Below, piece by piece: positions 33,370-41,407 of a stretch of 64,000 bases of DNA (position 1 is the first letter of the stretch; each line of letters opens with the position of its first letter). Both the position numbers and the translations under genes were made by a program. Source of the stretch: Pseudomonas maioricensis (GTDB lineage: Bacteria; Pseudomonadota; Gammaproteobacteria; Pseudomonadales; Pseudomonadaceae); assembly GCF_022790535.1 (NCBI RefSeq), contig NZ_LOHG01000011.1, positions 179,912 to 243,911 of the forward strand. The letters are read 5' to 3'. The notes below the pieces were generated by a model, which was given only the letters and a program-made list of their open reading frames with translations, made no database searches and had not been told where the DNA came from.

Positions 33370-34353
33370 ATGGCTCGCGGCGGCATCAACAAGGCTTTGG
33401 TACAGACAGCAAGACTTGCGCTACTGGCCCGCGGTGAGCACCCCAGCATCGACTCAGTACGCATTGAAATGGGCAACACCGGCTCGAAAACCACCATCCA
33501 TCGCTATCTGAGAGAGCTGGACGAAAGCGATCGGGCAGGCACAACACCTTCGGACATCACTGATGAGTTGACCGAACTGGTCACCCGCCTCGCGCATCGC
33601 CTGCAAGGCAAGGCCCAAGAGACCATTGATGAGGCTCAGTCGCGCTTCGATGTAACGTGTTATCAGAAGGATGAAGCACTGCATCAGGCAAACAGTCAGC
33701 TCGCAGAGATGACCGCACGCTGGAATCGCAAGACCGAACAATTGAAGGAGCAGGCAACGACGCTGCTTGCCACCCGCGAACGACTGCAGACGGAGCACAC
33801 CCAGAATGCTCGTCTGACTCAAGCCAATCAGGATTTGATGAATCGACTCGCAGACAAAGACGAACAGATTCGCTCACTGGAAGAAAAAACCCTGAAAGCC
33901 CTCGAATCCGCAAAACAACAACGTGAGCAAGAGCAACGACGATATGAGGAACACGCTCTAGAGCTGCAGACAGAGTTGCGTCAGACGCAAAGCCTGGCGA
34001 CGCAACATCAGCAAGATATCACCCGGCTTACGCGGGATAATGAGCGACTATTGGCAGAGAACCGCAGTGCTCTGCGGGAGCTGGATACTCACAATGACCA
34101 GCTAACCAAAGCCTCGGCTCAAGCTGCCAGCACGCTGGAACAGTTACAGAGCACGCAAACCCGCTGCACCGTGCTTGAAGAGCGCGCTCGCCTCGCACAA
34201 CAGGACAGCGCCGAGGCCCGGCAGCAGCTTACTGATCAGCTACAGCAGAATCGGGTATTGGAGTTGATATTGATCAAGACCGAGTTGGCACTGGAAGGCT
34301 TGCGAAACGATCATTCCACAACGACCGCCCCCTCAAAGCATCGCCCCGATTAG
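33370..34353 (+). CDS. KfrA-like DNA-binding coiled-coil protein
   Basis: A 327-residue protein from the ATG at 33370 (MARGGINKALVQTARLALLA), with AAGGA seven bases upstream. Residues 1-60 form the KfrA N-terminal DNA-binding domain (RIEMGNTGSKTTIHRYLREL). Nearly everything from about 65 to 320 is charged heptad-like coiled coil (KTEQLKEQATTLLATRERLQ, SLEEKTLKALESAKQQREQE, DNERLLAENRSALRELDTHN). In IncP plasmids KfrA is a segregation-linked repressor forming fibres. This copy is in a chromosomal context with no plasmid genes nearby. Its last four bases overlap the stop of the convergent sensor kinase. Confidence 0.88.
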   Translation: MARGGINKALVQTARLALLARGEHPSIDSVRIEMGNTGSKTTIHRYLRELDESDRAGTTPSDITDELTELVTRLAHRLQGKAQETIDEAQSRFDVTCYQKDEALHQANSQLAEMTARWNRKTEQLKEQATTLLATRERLQTEHTQNARLTQANQDLMNRLADKDEQIRSLEEKTLKALESAKQQREQEQRRYEEHALELQTELRQTQSLATQHQQDITRLTRDNERLLAENRSALRELDTHNDQLTKASAQAASTLEQLQSTQTRCTVLEERARLAQQDSAEARQQLTDQLQQNRVLELILIKTELALEGLRNDHSTTTAPSKHRPD

Positions 34354-36071
34354 CCCTGATCGTGGCGCTCAAGCATGGTCCTGACGCGCAAACCCAACTC
34401 ATCCACGGTAAAAGGCTTGGTCATCATGTCCATGCCGCACCCAAGGAAGTCGCCTCGAACCTGAGCCTCTGGCGCATAACCGGTCATGAACAGCACGCGT
34501 AAATCAGGCCGATACTGCCTGGCGATTTCGGCGAGCTGACGACCATTCAAGCCCGGCAGTCCCACATCGCTGACTAACAAATCAATACGCTGCTGCCCCT
34601 GCAAGTAAGGCATCGCAGCCTTGCTGTCGCCCGCCTCCAGAGTGGAATAGCCAAGCTCATGCAGCACATCAACCACCAGCATGCGCACAGGCTCTTCGTC
34701 TTCAACCACCAAAACACACTCGCCGCTGACCGCTCGCGGTGCCTCCAGCCCAGTCACGACTGCCGTGATGCGCTCACCAAGGTCTTGATCACAAGACAGG
34801 TAAAGATGAACCGTCGTGCCCTGCCCCTCGACACTGTCGATCACAACATGACCACCCGTTTGCTTGACGAAACCGTAGACCATCGACAAACCAAGGCCCG
34901 TACCCTGGCCGATAGGCTTAGTGGTGAAGAATGGATCGAAGGCTCGATCCAGAACATCGTCAGGCATACCTGATCCGGTATCACGCACACTCAGACGAAC
35001 ATATTCACCAGGCGAAACCTCTCCCGAGCGCCCCTCAACCCTGACATGCTCACTGGCAACCGTTAGCTGACCACCGTCGGGCATCGCGTCCCGAGCATTG
35101 ATGACAAGGTTCAGCAACGCGTTTTCCAATTGATGTTCGTCGGTACTGGTGAGCTGCAGCCCCTCGCTCAGCTCGATACGCAACTCAATGCTTTCGCCGG
35201 TCGTGCGGGCCAGCAACTCCTGCATGGATGTCACCATCTGATTCACATCGACAGCACAGTTGTTGAGCGATTGTCGACGGGCGAAAGCCAGTAGCCTGTG
35301 AGTCAGCGCCGCAGCGCGATTGGCTGAGGTCATGGCCGCACTGATGTAGCGATCAATCTCTCCCGTCCGGCCAGCAGCAATGCGTCGCTGCATCAAGTCC
35401 AGAGCGCCAAGTACGCCGGTGAGCATGTTGTTGAAGTCGTGGGCGATACCGCCGGTTAGCTGGCCGATGGCGTCCATTTTTTGCGCATGACGCAGGGTTT
35501 CTTGGGCCTGCTCACGCTCGGCCATTTCGATTTGCAGCAGCTCGTTGATACTGGCCAGCTCACGAGTACGCTCGGCCACTCGCAACTCGAGGCTCTCATT
35601 GAGCTCGCGGAGCGCTTCTTCTGCATTGACCTGGGCGGTAATGTCAGTGTGAGTGCCAAGCCAGTGGGTGATATGCCCATGCTCATCGCGGATCGGCAAG
35701 GCGCGAGCCAGAAACCAGTTGTAGCCACCATCCTTGCCGCGTAGCGGAAACGTGTCTTCCCAGATCGAGCCCGTCGCGAAGCAGTGCACCATCCGCGCGG
35801 TGACCCGACCAACATGCTCCGGGTGATGAACCGAGCGCCAGCCCAGCGCCCGCATGGCTTCCAGGGAAGCCCCGGTATAGTCATACCAGCGCTCGTTGTA
35901 CCAATAAATATTGCCCGCGGAGTCCGCAGTCCATGCCAACTGACTCATGTTGTCGGCCAGGCTGCGGAATTGACGCTCGCTCTCCAGCAACGCGTCAATG
36001 TTGCGCATGGGGCCTATATCTTGCTCATCAAAGGTCAATGGCATTGCCGCCCAATAGTATTGACTGCTCAT
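34350..36071 (-). CDS. Hybrid PAS sensor histidine kinase with C-terminal receiver
   Basis: A 573-residue, apparently soluble protein from the ATG at 36071, with AAGGA eight bases upstream. A PAS domain with PAC motif (about residues 25-150: LAWTADSAGNIYWYNERWYD, ITHWLGTHTDITAQ) is followed by a short coiled coil. The kinase has its H-box in KMDAIGQLTGGIAHDFNNML, N-box LLNLVINARDAM, G-boxes DTGSGMP and GQGTGLGLSMVYGFV. A receiver domain near 450-570 has its phospho-Asp in LLVSDVGLPGLNG. No membrane segment is visible, so it senses a cytoplasmic cue. The gene has no cognate regulator next to it, so output may go to an unlinked protein. Confidence 0.92.
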   Translation of the reverse strand: MSSQYYWAAMPLTFDEQDIGPMRNIDALLESERQFRSLADNMSQLAWTADSAGNIYWYNERWYDYTGASLEAMRALGWRSVHHPEHVGRVTARMVHCFATGSIWEDTFPLRGKDGGYNWFLARALPIRDEHGHITHWLGTHTDITAQVNAEEALRELNESLELRVAERTRELASINELLQIEMAEREQAQETLRHAQKMDAIGQLTGGIAHDFNNMLTGVLGALDLMQRRIAAGRTGEIDRYISAAMTSANRAAALTHRLLAFARRQSLNNCAVDVNQMVTSMQELLARTTGESIELRIELSEGLQLTSTDEHQLENALLNLVINARDAMPDGGQLTVASEHVRVEGRSGEVSPGEYVRLSVRDTGSGMPDDVLDRAFDPFFTTKPIGQGTGLGLSMVYGFVKQTGGHVVIDSVEGQGTTVHLYLSCDQDLGERITAVVTGLEAPRAVSGECVLVVEDEEPVRMLVVDVLHELGYSTLEAGDSKAAMPYLQGQQRIDLLVSDVGLPGLNGRQLAEIARQYRPDLRVLFMTGYAPEAQVRGDFLGCGMDMMTKPFTVDELGLRVRTMLERHDQG

Positions 36072-36153
36072 CGCAGGTGTCCTTCCTGGAATATATGATC
36101 AACCCGGCCTTCATCCTGAATCCCGGGCATAGCTCTATTTACACAAACGGCGC

Positions 36154-37512
36154 CTAACGATCAACCGGGGAACGCATGGTGACAAACTCTTCAGCGAGTG
36201 TCGGGTGCACACCCACCGTATCGTCAAACTGACGCTTGGTCGCGCCAGCCTTCAATGCAATGGCCAACCCCTGAATGATTTCACCCGCCTCCGGACCGAC
36301 CATGTGGCAGCCGAGAACGACGTCTGTGTCGGCGTCGACGACCAGCTTCATGAGGGTACGTTCCTGGTTATCGGTCAGGGTCAACTTCATTGGACGGAAG
36401 CGACTTTCAAAAACCCGCACGGCATAACCCGCTTTTTCCGCCTCTTCCTCGGCCAACCCGACGGTACCGATGTTCGGCAGGCTGAAAACGGCGGTCGGAA
36501 TGTGCATGTAGTCCACAGCGCGATAATCTTCCGGCCTGAACAGGCGTCGGGCGACGGCCATACCTTCGGCCAACGCTACAGGCGTTAATTGAACTCTGCC
36601 GATCACATCACCGATAGCCAGAATCGATGGTTCGCTGCTCTGGTAGTTATCGTCGACCTCGACGAAGCCGTTCTTGTCCAGTTTGACGTTGACGTGCTCC
36701 AGACCGAGATTGTCGAGCATAGGTCGACGCCCGGTGGCATAAAACACGCAATCGGCGCTCACCTCCTCCCCGTTCTTGAGAATGAGTTGCAGGCTGCCAT
36801 CGGATTGTTTCTCGATGCGTTCGATATCGGAATTGAACCGCACATCCATACCGCGCTTGGTCAGCTCCTCGTGCAAGTGAGTGCGAACGCTGCCATCAAA
36901 ACCGCGCAGGAACATTTCGCCACGGTACATCAGCGTGGTATCCGCCCCGAGGCCATGGAAAATCGAGGCAAACTCGACGGCGATGTACCCGCCGCCCACG
37001 ACCACGATGCGCTTTGGAAGCTGTTTGAGATAAAACGCCTCATTGGACGTGATGGCGTGTTCGCGCCCCGGGATATCCGGCACCTGCGGCCAGCCTCCGG
37101 TAGCGATCAGAATATGTTCGGCGCTGTAAGTCTGGCCATTAACCTCAACTTCGTGAGGCCCTTTGAGCGCCGCATGGCCTTCGAGCAACGTAACGCCGCT
37201 GTTAACCAGCAAGTTGCGATAGATACCGTTGAGATGCTGGATCTGCCGATCCTTGTTGGCAATCAATGTTGCCCAGTCGAAGCCGGGTTCACCGGTTGAC
37301 CAGCCGAAGCTTTTGGCCTGCTCGAAATCCTCAGCGTAATGGGCGCCATAAACCAATAGCTTTTTGGGTACACAGCCCACGTTGACACAGGTGCCGCCCA
37401 GGTAACGGCTCTCGGCCACCGCCACGCGCGCACCAAAACCAGCGGCGAAACGCCCGGCGCGAACACCGCCAGAACCGGCACCGATTACAAAGAGGTCAAA
37501 GTCGTAAGCCAT
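36154..37512 (-). CDS. gor: Glutathione-disulfide reductase
   Basis: A 452-residue flavoprotein from the ATG at 37512, with CAGGAG six bases upstream. It reduces glutathione disulfide with NADPH. FAD site VIGAGSGGVRAGRFAAGFGA, redox-active GGTCVNVGCVPKKLL, NADPH site VVGGGYIAVEFASIFHGLGA, ILAIGDVIGRVQLTPVAL, and the C-terminal His-Glu pair in VGVHPTLAEEFVTM are all present, matching the prokaryotic and plant-like gor branch. It lies just upstream of the sensor kinase on the same strand, with about 80 bases between them. With ahpCF, gloA and nemA it adds to the redox-defence content of the window. Confidence 0.95.
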   Translation of the reverse strand: MAYDFDLFVIGAGSGGVRAGRFAAGFGARVAVAESRYLGGTCVNVGCVPKKLLVYGAHYAEDFEQAKSFGWSTGEPGFDWATLIANKDRQIQHLNGIYRNLLVNSGVTLLEGHAALKGPHEVEVNGQTYSAEHILIATGGWPQVPDIPGREHAITSNEAFYLKQLPKRIVVVGGGYIAVEFASIFHGLGADTTLMYRGEMFLRGFDGSVRTHLHEELTKRGMDVRFNSDIERIEKQSDGSLQLILKNGEEVSADCVFYATGRRPMLDNLGLEHVNVKLDKNGFVEVDDNYQSSEPSILAIGDVIGRVQLTPVALAEGMAVARRLFRPEDYRAVDYMHIPTAVFSLPNIGTVGLAEEEAEKAGYAVRVFESRFRPMKLTLTDNQERTLMKLVVDADTDVVLGCHMVGPEAGEIIQGLAIALKAGATKRQFDDTVGVHPTLAEEFVTMRSPVDR

Positions 37513-37554
37513 GTAAATCTCCTGAGCAGAGCTACAGCATATCAGCCAGAAACG

Positions 37555-37580
37555 ACAAAGCCACCCGAAGGTGGCTTTGT
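37555..37580. terminator. Terminator between galU and gor
   Basis: ACAAAGCCACC-CGAA-GGTGGCTTTGT, an 11-bp perfect stem with a tetraloop, after the galU stop and before gor on the minus strand. The T-run is short (CGTTTC). Confidence 0.75.
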
Positions 37581-37612
37581 CCTACAAGCAAGTCTGAAGA
37601 ATTCTCAGAGGC

Positions 37613-38446
37613 TTAGCTGCCTTTCTTGTAGAAATGCTCGAAGCAGAAGTTGGTTGCTTCGATGTAACCTTCAGCGCCACCGCAGTCAAAACGAGTGCCT
37701 TTGAATTTGTAGGCCAGCACGTTGCCTTCTGCTGCCTGCTTCATCAAAGCGTCGGTGATCTGGATTTCACCACCCTTGCCTGGCTCAGTGGCTTCGATTT
37801 TCGCGAAGATGTCCGGCGTCAGGATGTAACGACCAATGATCGCCAGGTTGGAAGGCGCATCTTCCGGCTTTGGCTTTTCAACCATGTCGGTTACACGGAA
37901 CAGACCCGGCTTGATTTCTTCGCCAGCGATAACGCCGTATTTCTGCGTTTCGTTCGCAGGTACTTCCTGAATGGCGACGATCGAGCAGCCATAGTGCTTG
38001 TGCAGCTTGACCATCTGGGCCAATACGCCTTCGCCTTCAAGGTTCACGCACAGGTCATCGGCAAGTACGACAGCAAAGGCTTCGTTACCGATCAATGGAC
38101 GACCGCTGAGGATTGCGTGGCCCAGGCCTTTCATTTCGGTCTGGCGAGTGTAGGAGAAGCTGCACTCATCAATCAGCTTGCGGATACCAACCAGGTATTT
38201 TTCCTTGTCGGTGCCTTTGATCTGCGTTTCCAGCTCATAGCTGATGTCGAAATGGTCTTCCAGTGCGCGCTTGCCGCGACCGGTGACAATGGAAATTTCG
38301 TTAAGGCCCGCAGCAAGAGCTTCTTCCACGCCGTATTGGATCAGTGGCTTGTTGACCACTGGCAGCATCTCTTTAGGCATGGCTTTGGTCGCTGGCAAAA
38401 AGCGAGTGCCGTAACCGGCTGCGGGGAACAAGCATTTCTTGATCAT
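37613..38446 (-). CDS. galU: UTP-glucose-1-phosphate uridylyltransferase
   Basis: A 277-residue enzyme from the ATG at 38446 with GAAGGA upstream. It makes UDP-glucose from UTP and glucose 1-phosphate, the donor for exopolysaccharide, LPS and some glycans. The nucleotidyltransferase motif is FPAAGYGTRFLPATKAMPKE (G-x-G-T-R-x-(L)P). KPLIQYGVEEALAAGLNEI, FAVVLADDLC with its metal-binding Asp, GVIAGEEI, MVEKPKPEDAPSNLAIIGRY and GGEIQITDAL are conserved. A terminator separates it from gor. Confidence 0.97.
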   Translation of the reverse strand: MIKKCLFPAAGYGTRFLPATKAMPKEMLPVVNKPLIQYGVEEALAAGLNEISIVTGRGKRALEDHFDISYELETQIKGTDKEKYLVGIRKLIDECSFSYTRQTEMKGLGHAILSGRPLIGNEAFAVVLADDLCVNLEGEGVLAQMVKLHKHYGCSIVAIQEVPANETQKYGVIAGEEIKPGLFRVTDMVEKPKPEDAPSNLAIIGRYILTPDIFAKIEATEPGKGGEIQITDALMKQAAEGNVLAYKFKGTRFDCGGAEGYIEATNFCFEHFYKKGS

Positions 38447-38851
38447 AAAAGTCCTTCATGAGGGCTATTGGCGTTAGCGGCGCAGTCTAATCAGGCGGCG
38501 ATCACCTTACAATGCCCCGCCTCTGGCCTTTCGATGCCATGGTAGAGGAATCCTCGAGCAGATAGTTCCACTCGATTTCAGATTTAAGAACATCAGAGAA
38601 AACTTTAACGCTCAATGCCATACCCGCCGAACCTGCTTCATTCGAGCTAAAGGGTCCCGGCCACGCGGGTTGATTCACCCAGCCGGGACTGCATTGAAAG
38701 GCCCTTCCAAGCGTAGCCCATCACCATGTAACGCGTAGGACTATTCCTTGACTGATACCACGCAAACGCCCTCCTGACACGACGCAGGAGACAGTTATAC
38801 AAGCCGGGCTTTATGATGTGCGGCTGCACACACACCAAAGAGACTGCTGCA
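38447..38851. other. Intergenic region with a nested hairpin
   Basis: About 405 bases. At 38653-38690 GTCCCGG and CCGGGAC pair around an inner GGGT/ACCC stem, a 7-bp hairpin with an internal loop, without a strong T-run. The frame at 38647-38838 on the minus strand crosses it and lacks gene features. I see nothing else. Confidence 0.35.
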
Positions 38852-39040
38852 ATGTCGCAAGAAAAAAACGTAAACGGTTACCTGATTAAAAAGCTTCAGG
38901 ACGGCCAATGGTGGGCCTGCTCTGCAGACGGAGAAGCGATAGCGGGCCCATTTGCCAGCGAAGAAGCCGCAGTTGAAGTCGCCGCCGTGTTGCAGGATCA
39001 GCCAAAAGCCGCACGTCGACGCCCCTCAAACAAAGCCTGA
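38852..39040 (+). CDS. Small conserved-type protein (62 aa), unknown
   Basis: A 62-residue soluble protein from the ATG at 38852 (MSQEKNVNGYLIKKLQDGQW). A compact beta pattern (GYLIKKLQDGQWWACSADGE) is followed by GPFASEEAAVEVAAVLQ and a basic tail (KAARRRPSNK). The frame opens at 38813, but the ATG with GAG nine bases before is preferred. The repeated WW and GPF-x-SEEAA wording suggests a small sequence-recognition or regulatory fold. I do not recognise a named family. Confidence 0.65.
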   Translation: MSQEKNVNGYLIKKLQDGQWWACSADGEAIAGPFASEEAAVEVAAVLQDQPKAARRRPSNKA

Positions 39041-39148
39041 TCGCAAAAGCGTTGAATGATATCGGAACGATGGCCCCGATGTTCAGTCATAGCACCAACG
39101 ACGCTTGACGCACCTTATCCCCCGTCTCATTCAAGAAGTACGAAAAAC

Positions 39149-39430
39149 ATGATCAGAGTTTTGTCCATTATTGCTGTACTGGCCCTTACCGGCTGCGCAA
39201 CCGCCTCTAACACCTACCTCAAAAACGGCCGACAGGGCCTGAACATTGACTGTTCGGGCGAGGCGATGTCATGGGCAAGCTGCTACGAAAAGGCAGATGC
39301 ATCCTGCGCAGGTACTGGCTATGAAATCGTGGGCACCGATGGCACCCCGCGCCCTCCCGAAAGTGACAAGACCCTCGGGGTTGACGTAGGCAACTACAAA
39401 AATCGCAGCGTGCTGGTGGTGTGCAAATAA
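39149..39430 (+). CDS. Small lipoprotein (93 aa)
   Basis: A 93-residue protein from the ATG at 39149. The signal peptide MIRVLSIIAVLALTGC ends in a lipobox (ALTG|C), giving a mature protein starting CATASNTYLKNG. Four further cysteines (DCSG, SCYEKAD, SCAGTGY and VVCK) probably pair as periplasmic disulfides. YEIVGTDGTPRPPES and the C-terminal RSVLVVC strand are reminiscent of the small lipoprotein families common in Pseudomonas. No function is known. It is convergent with a second small lipoprotein, with only 6 bases between stops. Confidence 0.8.
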   Translation: MIRVLSIIAVLALTGCATASNTYLKNGRQGLNIDCSGEAMSWASCYEKADASCAGTGYEIVGTDGTPRPPESDKTLGVDVGNYKNRSVLVVCK

Positions 39431-39436
39431 AAGGGT

Positions 39437-39787
39437 TTAACCCGAGATGCAGAATGTCGCTGCATGCTGCACATCCTTGGGGCGGATCGGCACATTGGAC
39501 AGCCGCTCGTAAACCTTGATCGAACTGCCGCCTGAACGGCTTTCGACATCCAGAACTGCGGCAGGATCCTTACTGAACTTCTGCGCGACAATCACCCGCA
39601 AGCCGTCGTGGTGTGGCTCTATCAACGGAGGTTTGCGGCTGTCGGCAATCTTGCCAACGAAACACTCGGTATATTCCTTGGGAGTTTTGCCAGACATCAC
39701 GTTCATGGTCGCTGGGGTATGTTCGATATCTGCGACGGTGGCACAGCCAGTCATCGCCAGAGCCAAAATTACGACAGCCAATTTCAT
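39437..39787 (-). CDS. Small lipoprotein (116 aa)
   Basis: A 116-residue protein starting MKLAVVILALAMTGC, with a good lipobox (AMTG|C). The mature protein has two more cysteines (YTECFVGK and the penultimate ATFCISG), and a beta-rich centre (GLRVIVAQKF, AAVLDVESRSGGSSIKVYER). The rest is unremarkable. It faces the other small lipoprotein gene tail to tail, but the two sequences are not clearly alike. Function unknown. Confidence 0.78.
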   Translation of the reverse strand: MKLAVVILALAMTGCATVADIEHTPATMNVMSGKTPKEYTECFVGKIADSRKPPLIEPHHDGLRVIVAQKFSKDPAAVLDVESRSGGSSIKVYERLSNVPIRPKDVQHAATFCISG

Positions 39788-39954
39788 ACAATCCTCCCGG
39801 TAAAAGTGCTACGACAAGCTTGGCGGGAATTAAATCCCGTATAAAGTCGTTTTTAGCGCGCAGACTGCAATAAAACCTGAATCGCTGATAAATGCCGACC
39901 CGCGTCATGCTATCGTTTTGATTTTTCGAAAAAAGCCTTACGCCGGAGACACCC

Positions 39955-40260
39955 ATGAAATTCGTACACCAGCGCGAGCACCTCAATGAAGACGACCTGG
40001 TCGTCATCGAGTGTTCTCAGCTCTGCAATATTCGCCTGATGAATGACTCGAACTTCCGCACCTTTAAAAACGGCGGACGCCATACCTATCACGGCGGTGC
40101 GTTTGACAAATTTCCGGCCAAGATCGCCGTCCCGAGTACCGGATTCTGGAACATCACCATCGATACTGCGGGGCGCAAGATGGATTCCAACGGTGGGCGC
40201 AAGACCAGTTTTACGCACTCAATCAAAATTGTCCGTCGTTCAACGTCTCGACTGAGCTGA
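39955..40260 (+). CDS. DUF1883 protein
   Basis: A 101-residue cytoplasmic protein from the ATG at 39955, with GGAG six bases upstream. It starts MKFVHQREHLNEDDLVVIEC and has the DUF1883 features: DLVVIECSQLCNIRLMNDSN, FRTFKNGGRHTYHGG, FDKFPAKIAVPSTGFWNITI, then a basic end. In other proteins DUF1883 can be joined to TIR domains, where it is thought to bind a ligand or partner. As a stand-alone protein its role is unknown. A small GTG-start gene follows 25 bases later. Confidence 0.85.
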   Translation: MKFVHQREHLNEDDLVVIECSQLCNIRLMNDSNFRTFKNGGRHTYHGGAFDKFPAKIAVPSTGFWNITIDTAGRKMDSNGGRKTSFTHSIKIVRRSTSRLS

Positions 40261-40285
40261 TCGTACCCATACTGAAGGAGCCAAC

Positions 40286-40468
40286 GTGAACACGCCTGCC
40301 CCAAGAACTACCAAATTTGCTGTCAGCTACAAACTCAACGGCGAACGCCGCTTCGAGTTCGCTCAATTACAGTCGGCATCTGTAGAAGAAGCAAGGAATG
40401 CCCTGCAAAAAATGCACGGCGATAGCAGCGATGTGATCAGCGACGTAAAAGTCAGCAAAGCCCTTTAG
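40286..40468 (+). CDS. Small protein (60 aa), GTG start
   Basis: A 60-residue protein with a GTG start at 40286 chosen because GAAGGAG lies five bases upstream. It reads MNTPAPRTTKFAVSYKLNGE and then RRFEFAQLQSASVEEARNAL, with a beta-beta-alpha pattern. It is probably cotranscribed with the DUF1883 gene. I do not recognise it and no motif points to a function. Confidence 0.6.
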   Translation: MNTPAPRTTKFAVSYKLNGERRFEFAQLQSASVEEARNALQKMHGDSSDVISDVKVSKAL

Positions 40469-40556
40469 TTCCGTCATTGAAAAAGATAGCACACGCTCTG
40501 TGGAAGCTGCGCGGGCGTCCAGGTCACCCCTTGGTCTCGCGGCAAACGGGCGGCCT

Positions 40557-40632
40557 GTAGGAGCCGAGTTGTTGGCGAGACATCAGGCCTGCCTGGTCAG
40601 AAAGTCCGCCTCACCAACAAGTTAGCTCCTAC
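40557..40632. repeat. REP-like imperfect inverted repeat
   Basis: GTAGGAGC (40557-40564) and GCTCCTAC (40625-40632) frame about 60 bases. The pairing extends inward over roughly 23 bases with mismatches (GTTGGCGAG against CTCACCAAC). This is the common Pseudomonas REP wording. Confidence 0.6.
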
Positions 40633-40729
40633 CGAAAGTGCATTTCAATTCAGGGGTTCTTCTACAGTTCGATAAGAGCCGCCGCGCAGTATCGCAGCAG
40701 ACATTGGGTCCGTAGGAGCCCCCAACGCC

Positions 40730-41407
40730 ATGAAACGGGAAAGCACAACACCGACCACGTTCGACCTGTTCGCCGAGGAGCCAGCACCCAGCTCCGGCAC
40801 CGAACAGATCGGCCCCTGCTCATGGGTATTGCGCGGCCTGGCACTACCTGAAGTCGATACCTTGCTGGCAGCACTGGAAGACATTCTGATCAGAGCGCCT
40901 TTCAGGCATATGGTGACGCCGGGCGGTTTCACCATGTCGGCGGCGCTGAGCAGTTGCGGCAGCTTTGGCTGGATGACTGACCGCAGCGGCTATCGCTACA
41001 CCCCAACCGATCCCCAAAGCGGTTTGCCATGGCCGGACATTCCAACGGGTTTCATGATGTTGGCCCAGCGCGCAGCGCATAAGTGTGGTTTCAATGGGTT
41101 TGTTCCGGATGCCTGCCTGATCAACCAGTACATCCCCGGCGCCAAAATGTCTTTGCACCAGGACAAAGACGAAAAGCACTACGAATGGCCAGTGGTATCG
41201 GTTTCTCTGGGGTTGCCTGCAATCTTTCTGTTTGGCGGAGATCAGCGCCACGACAAACCCCAGCGGATACCGCTCATGCACGGCGACGTGGTGGTCTGGG
41301 GTGGTGAGGACCGGCTGCGTTTTCATGGCGTACTGCCCATCAAACCCGGTCATCACCCCTTGCTTGGAGAACAGCGCATCAACTTCACGTTCAGGCGGGC
41401 ACTTTAA
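40730..41407 (+). CDS. alkB: AlkB-type DNA repair dioxygenase
   Basis: A 225-residue Fe(II)/2-oxoglutarate dioxygenase from the ATG at 40730. It removes N1-methyladenine and N3-methylcytosine lesions by oxidative demethylation. Iron ligands are visible as His and Asp in MSLHQDKDE and the distal His in RLRFHGVLP. The 2-oxoglutarate arginines lie in the C-terminal RINFTFRRAL. MSAALSSCGSFGWMTDRSGY, VNQYIPGA-type LINQYIPGAKM, and HGDVVVWGGEDR are typical. It is convergent with the GH15 gene and overlaps its end by 17 bases. Confidence 0.93.
   Translation: MKRESTTPTTFDLFAEEPAPSSGTEQIGPCSWVLRGLALPEVDTLLAALEDILIRAPFRHMVTPGGFTMSAALSSCGSFGWMTDRSGYRYTPTDPQSGLPWPDIPTGFMMLAQRAAHKCGFNGFVPDACLINQYIPGAKMSLHQDKDEKHYEWPVVSVSLGLPAIFLFGGDQRHDKPQRIPLMHGDVVVWGGEDRLRFHGVLPIKPGHHPLLGEQRINFTFRRAL

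Noticed and set aside
38647..38838. A 63-codon minus-strand frame across a hairpin
   Set aside because: Product lacks domain features and the frame crosses a nested stem-loop.
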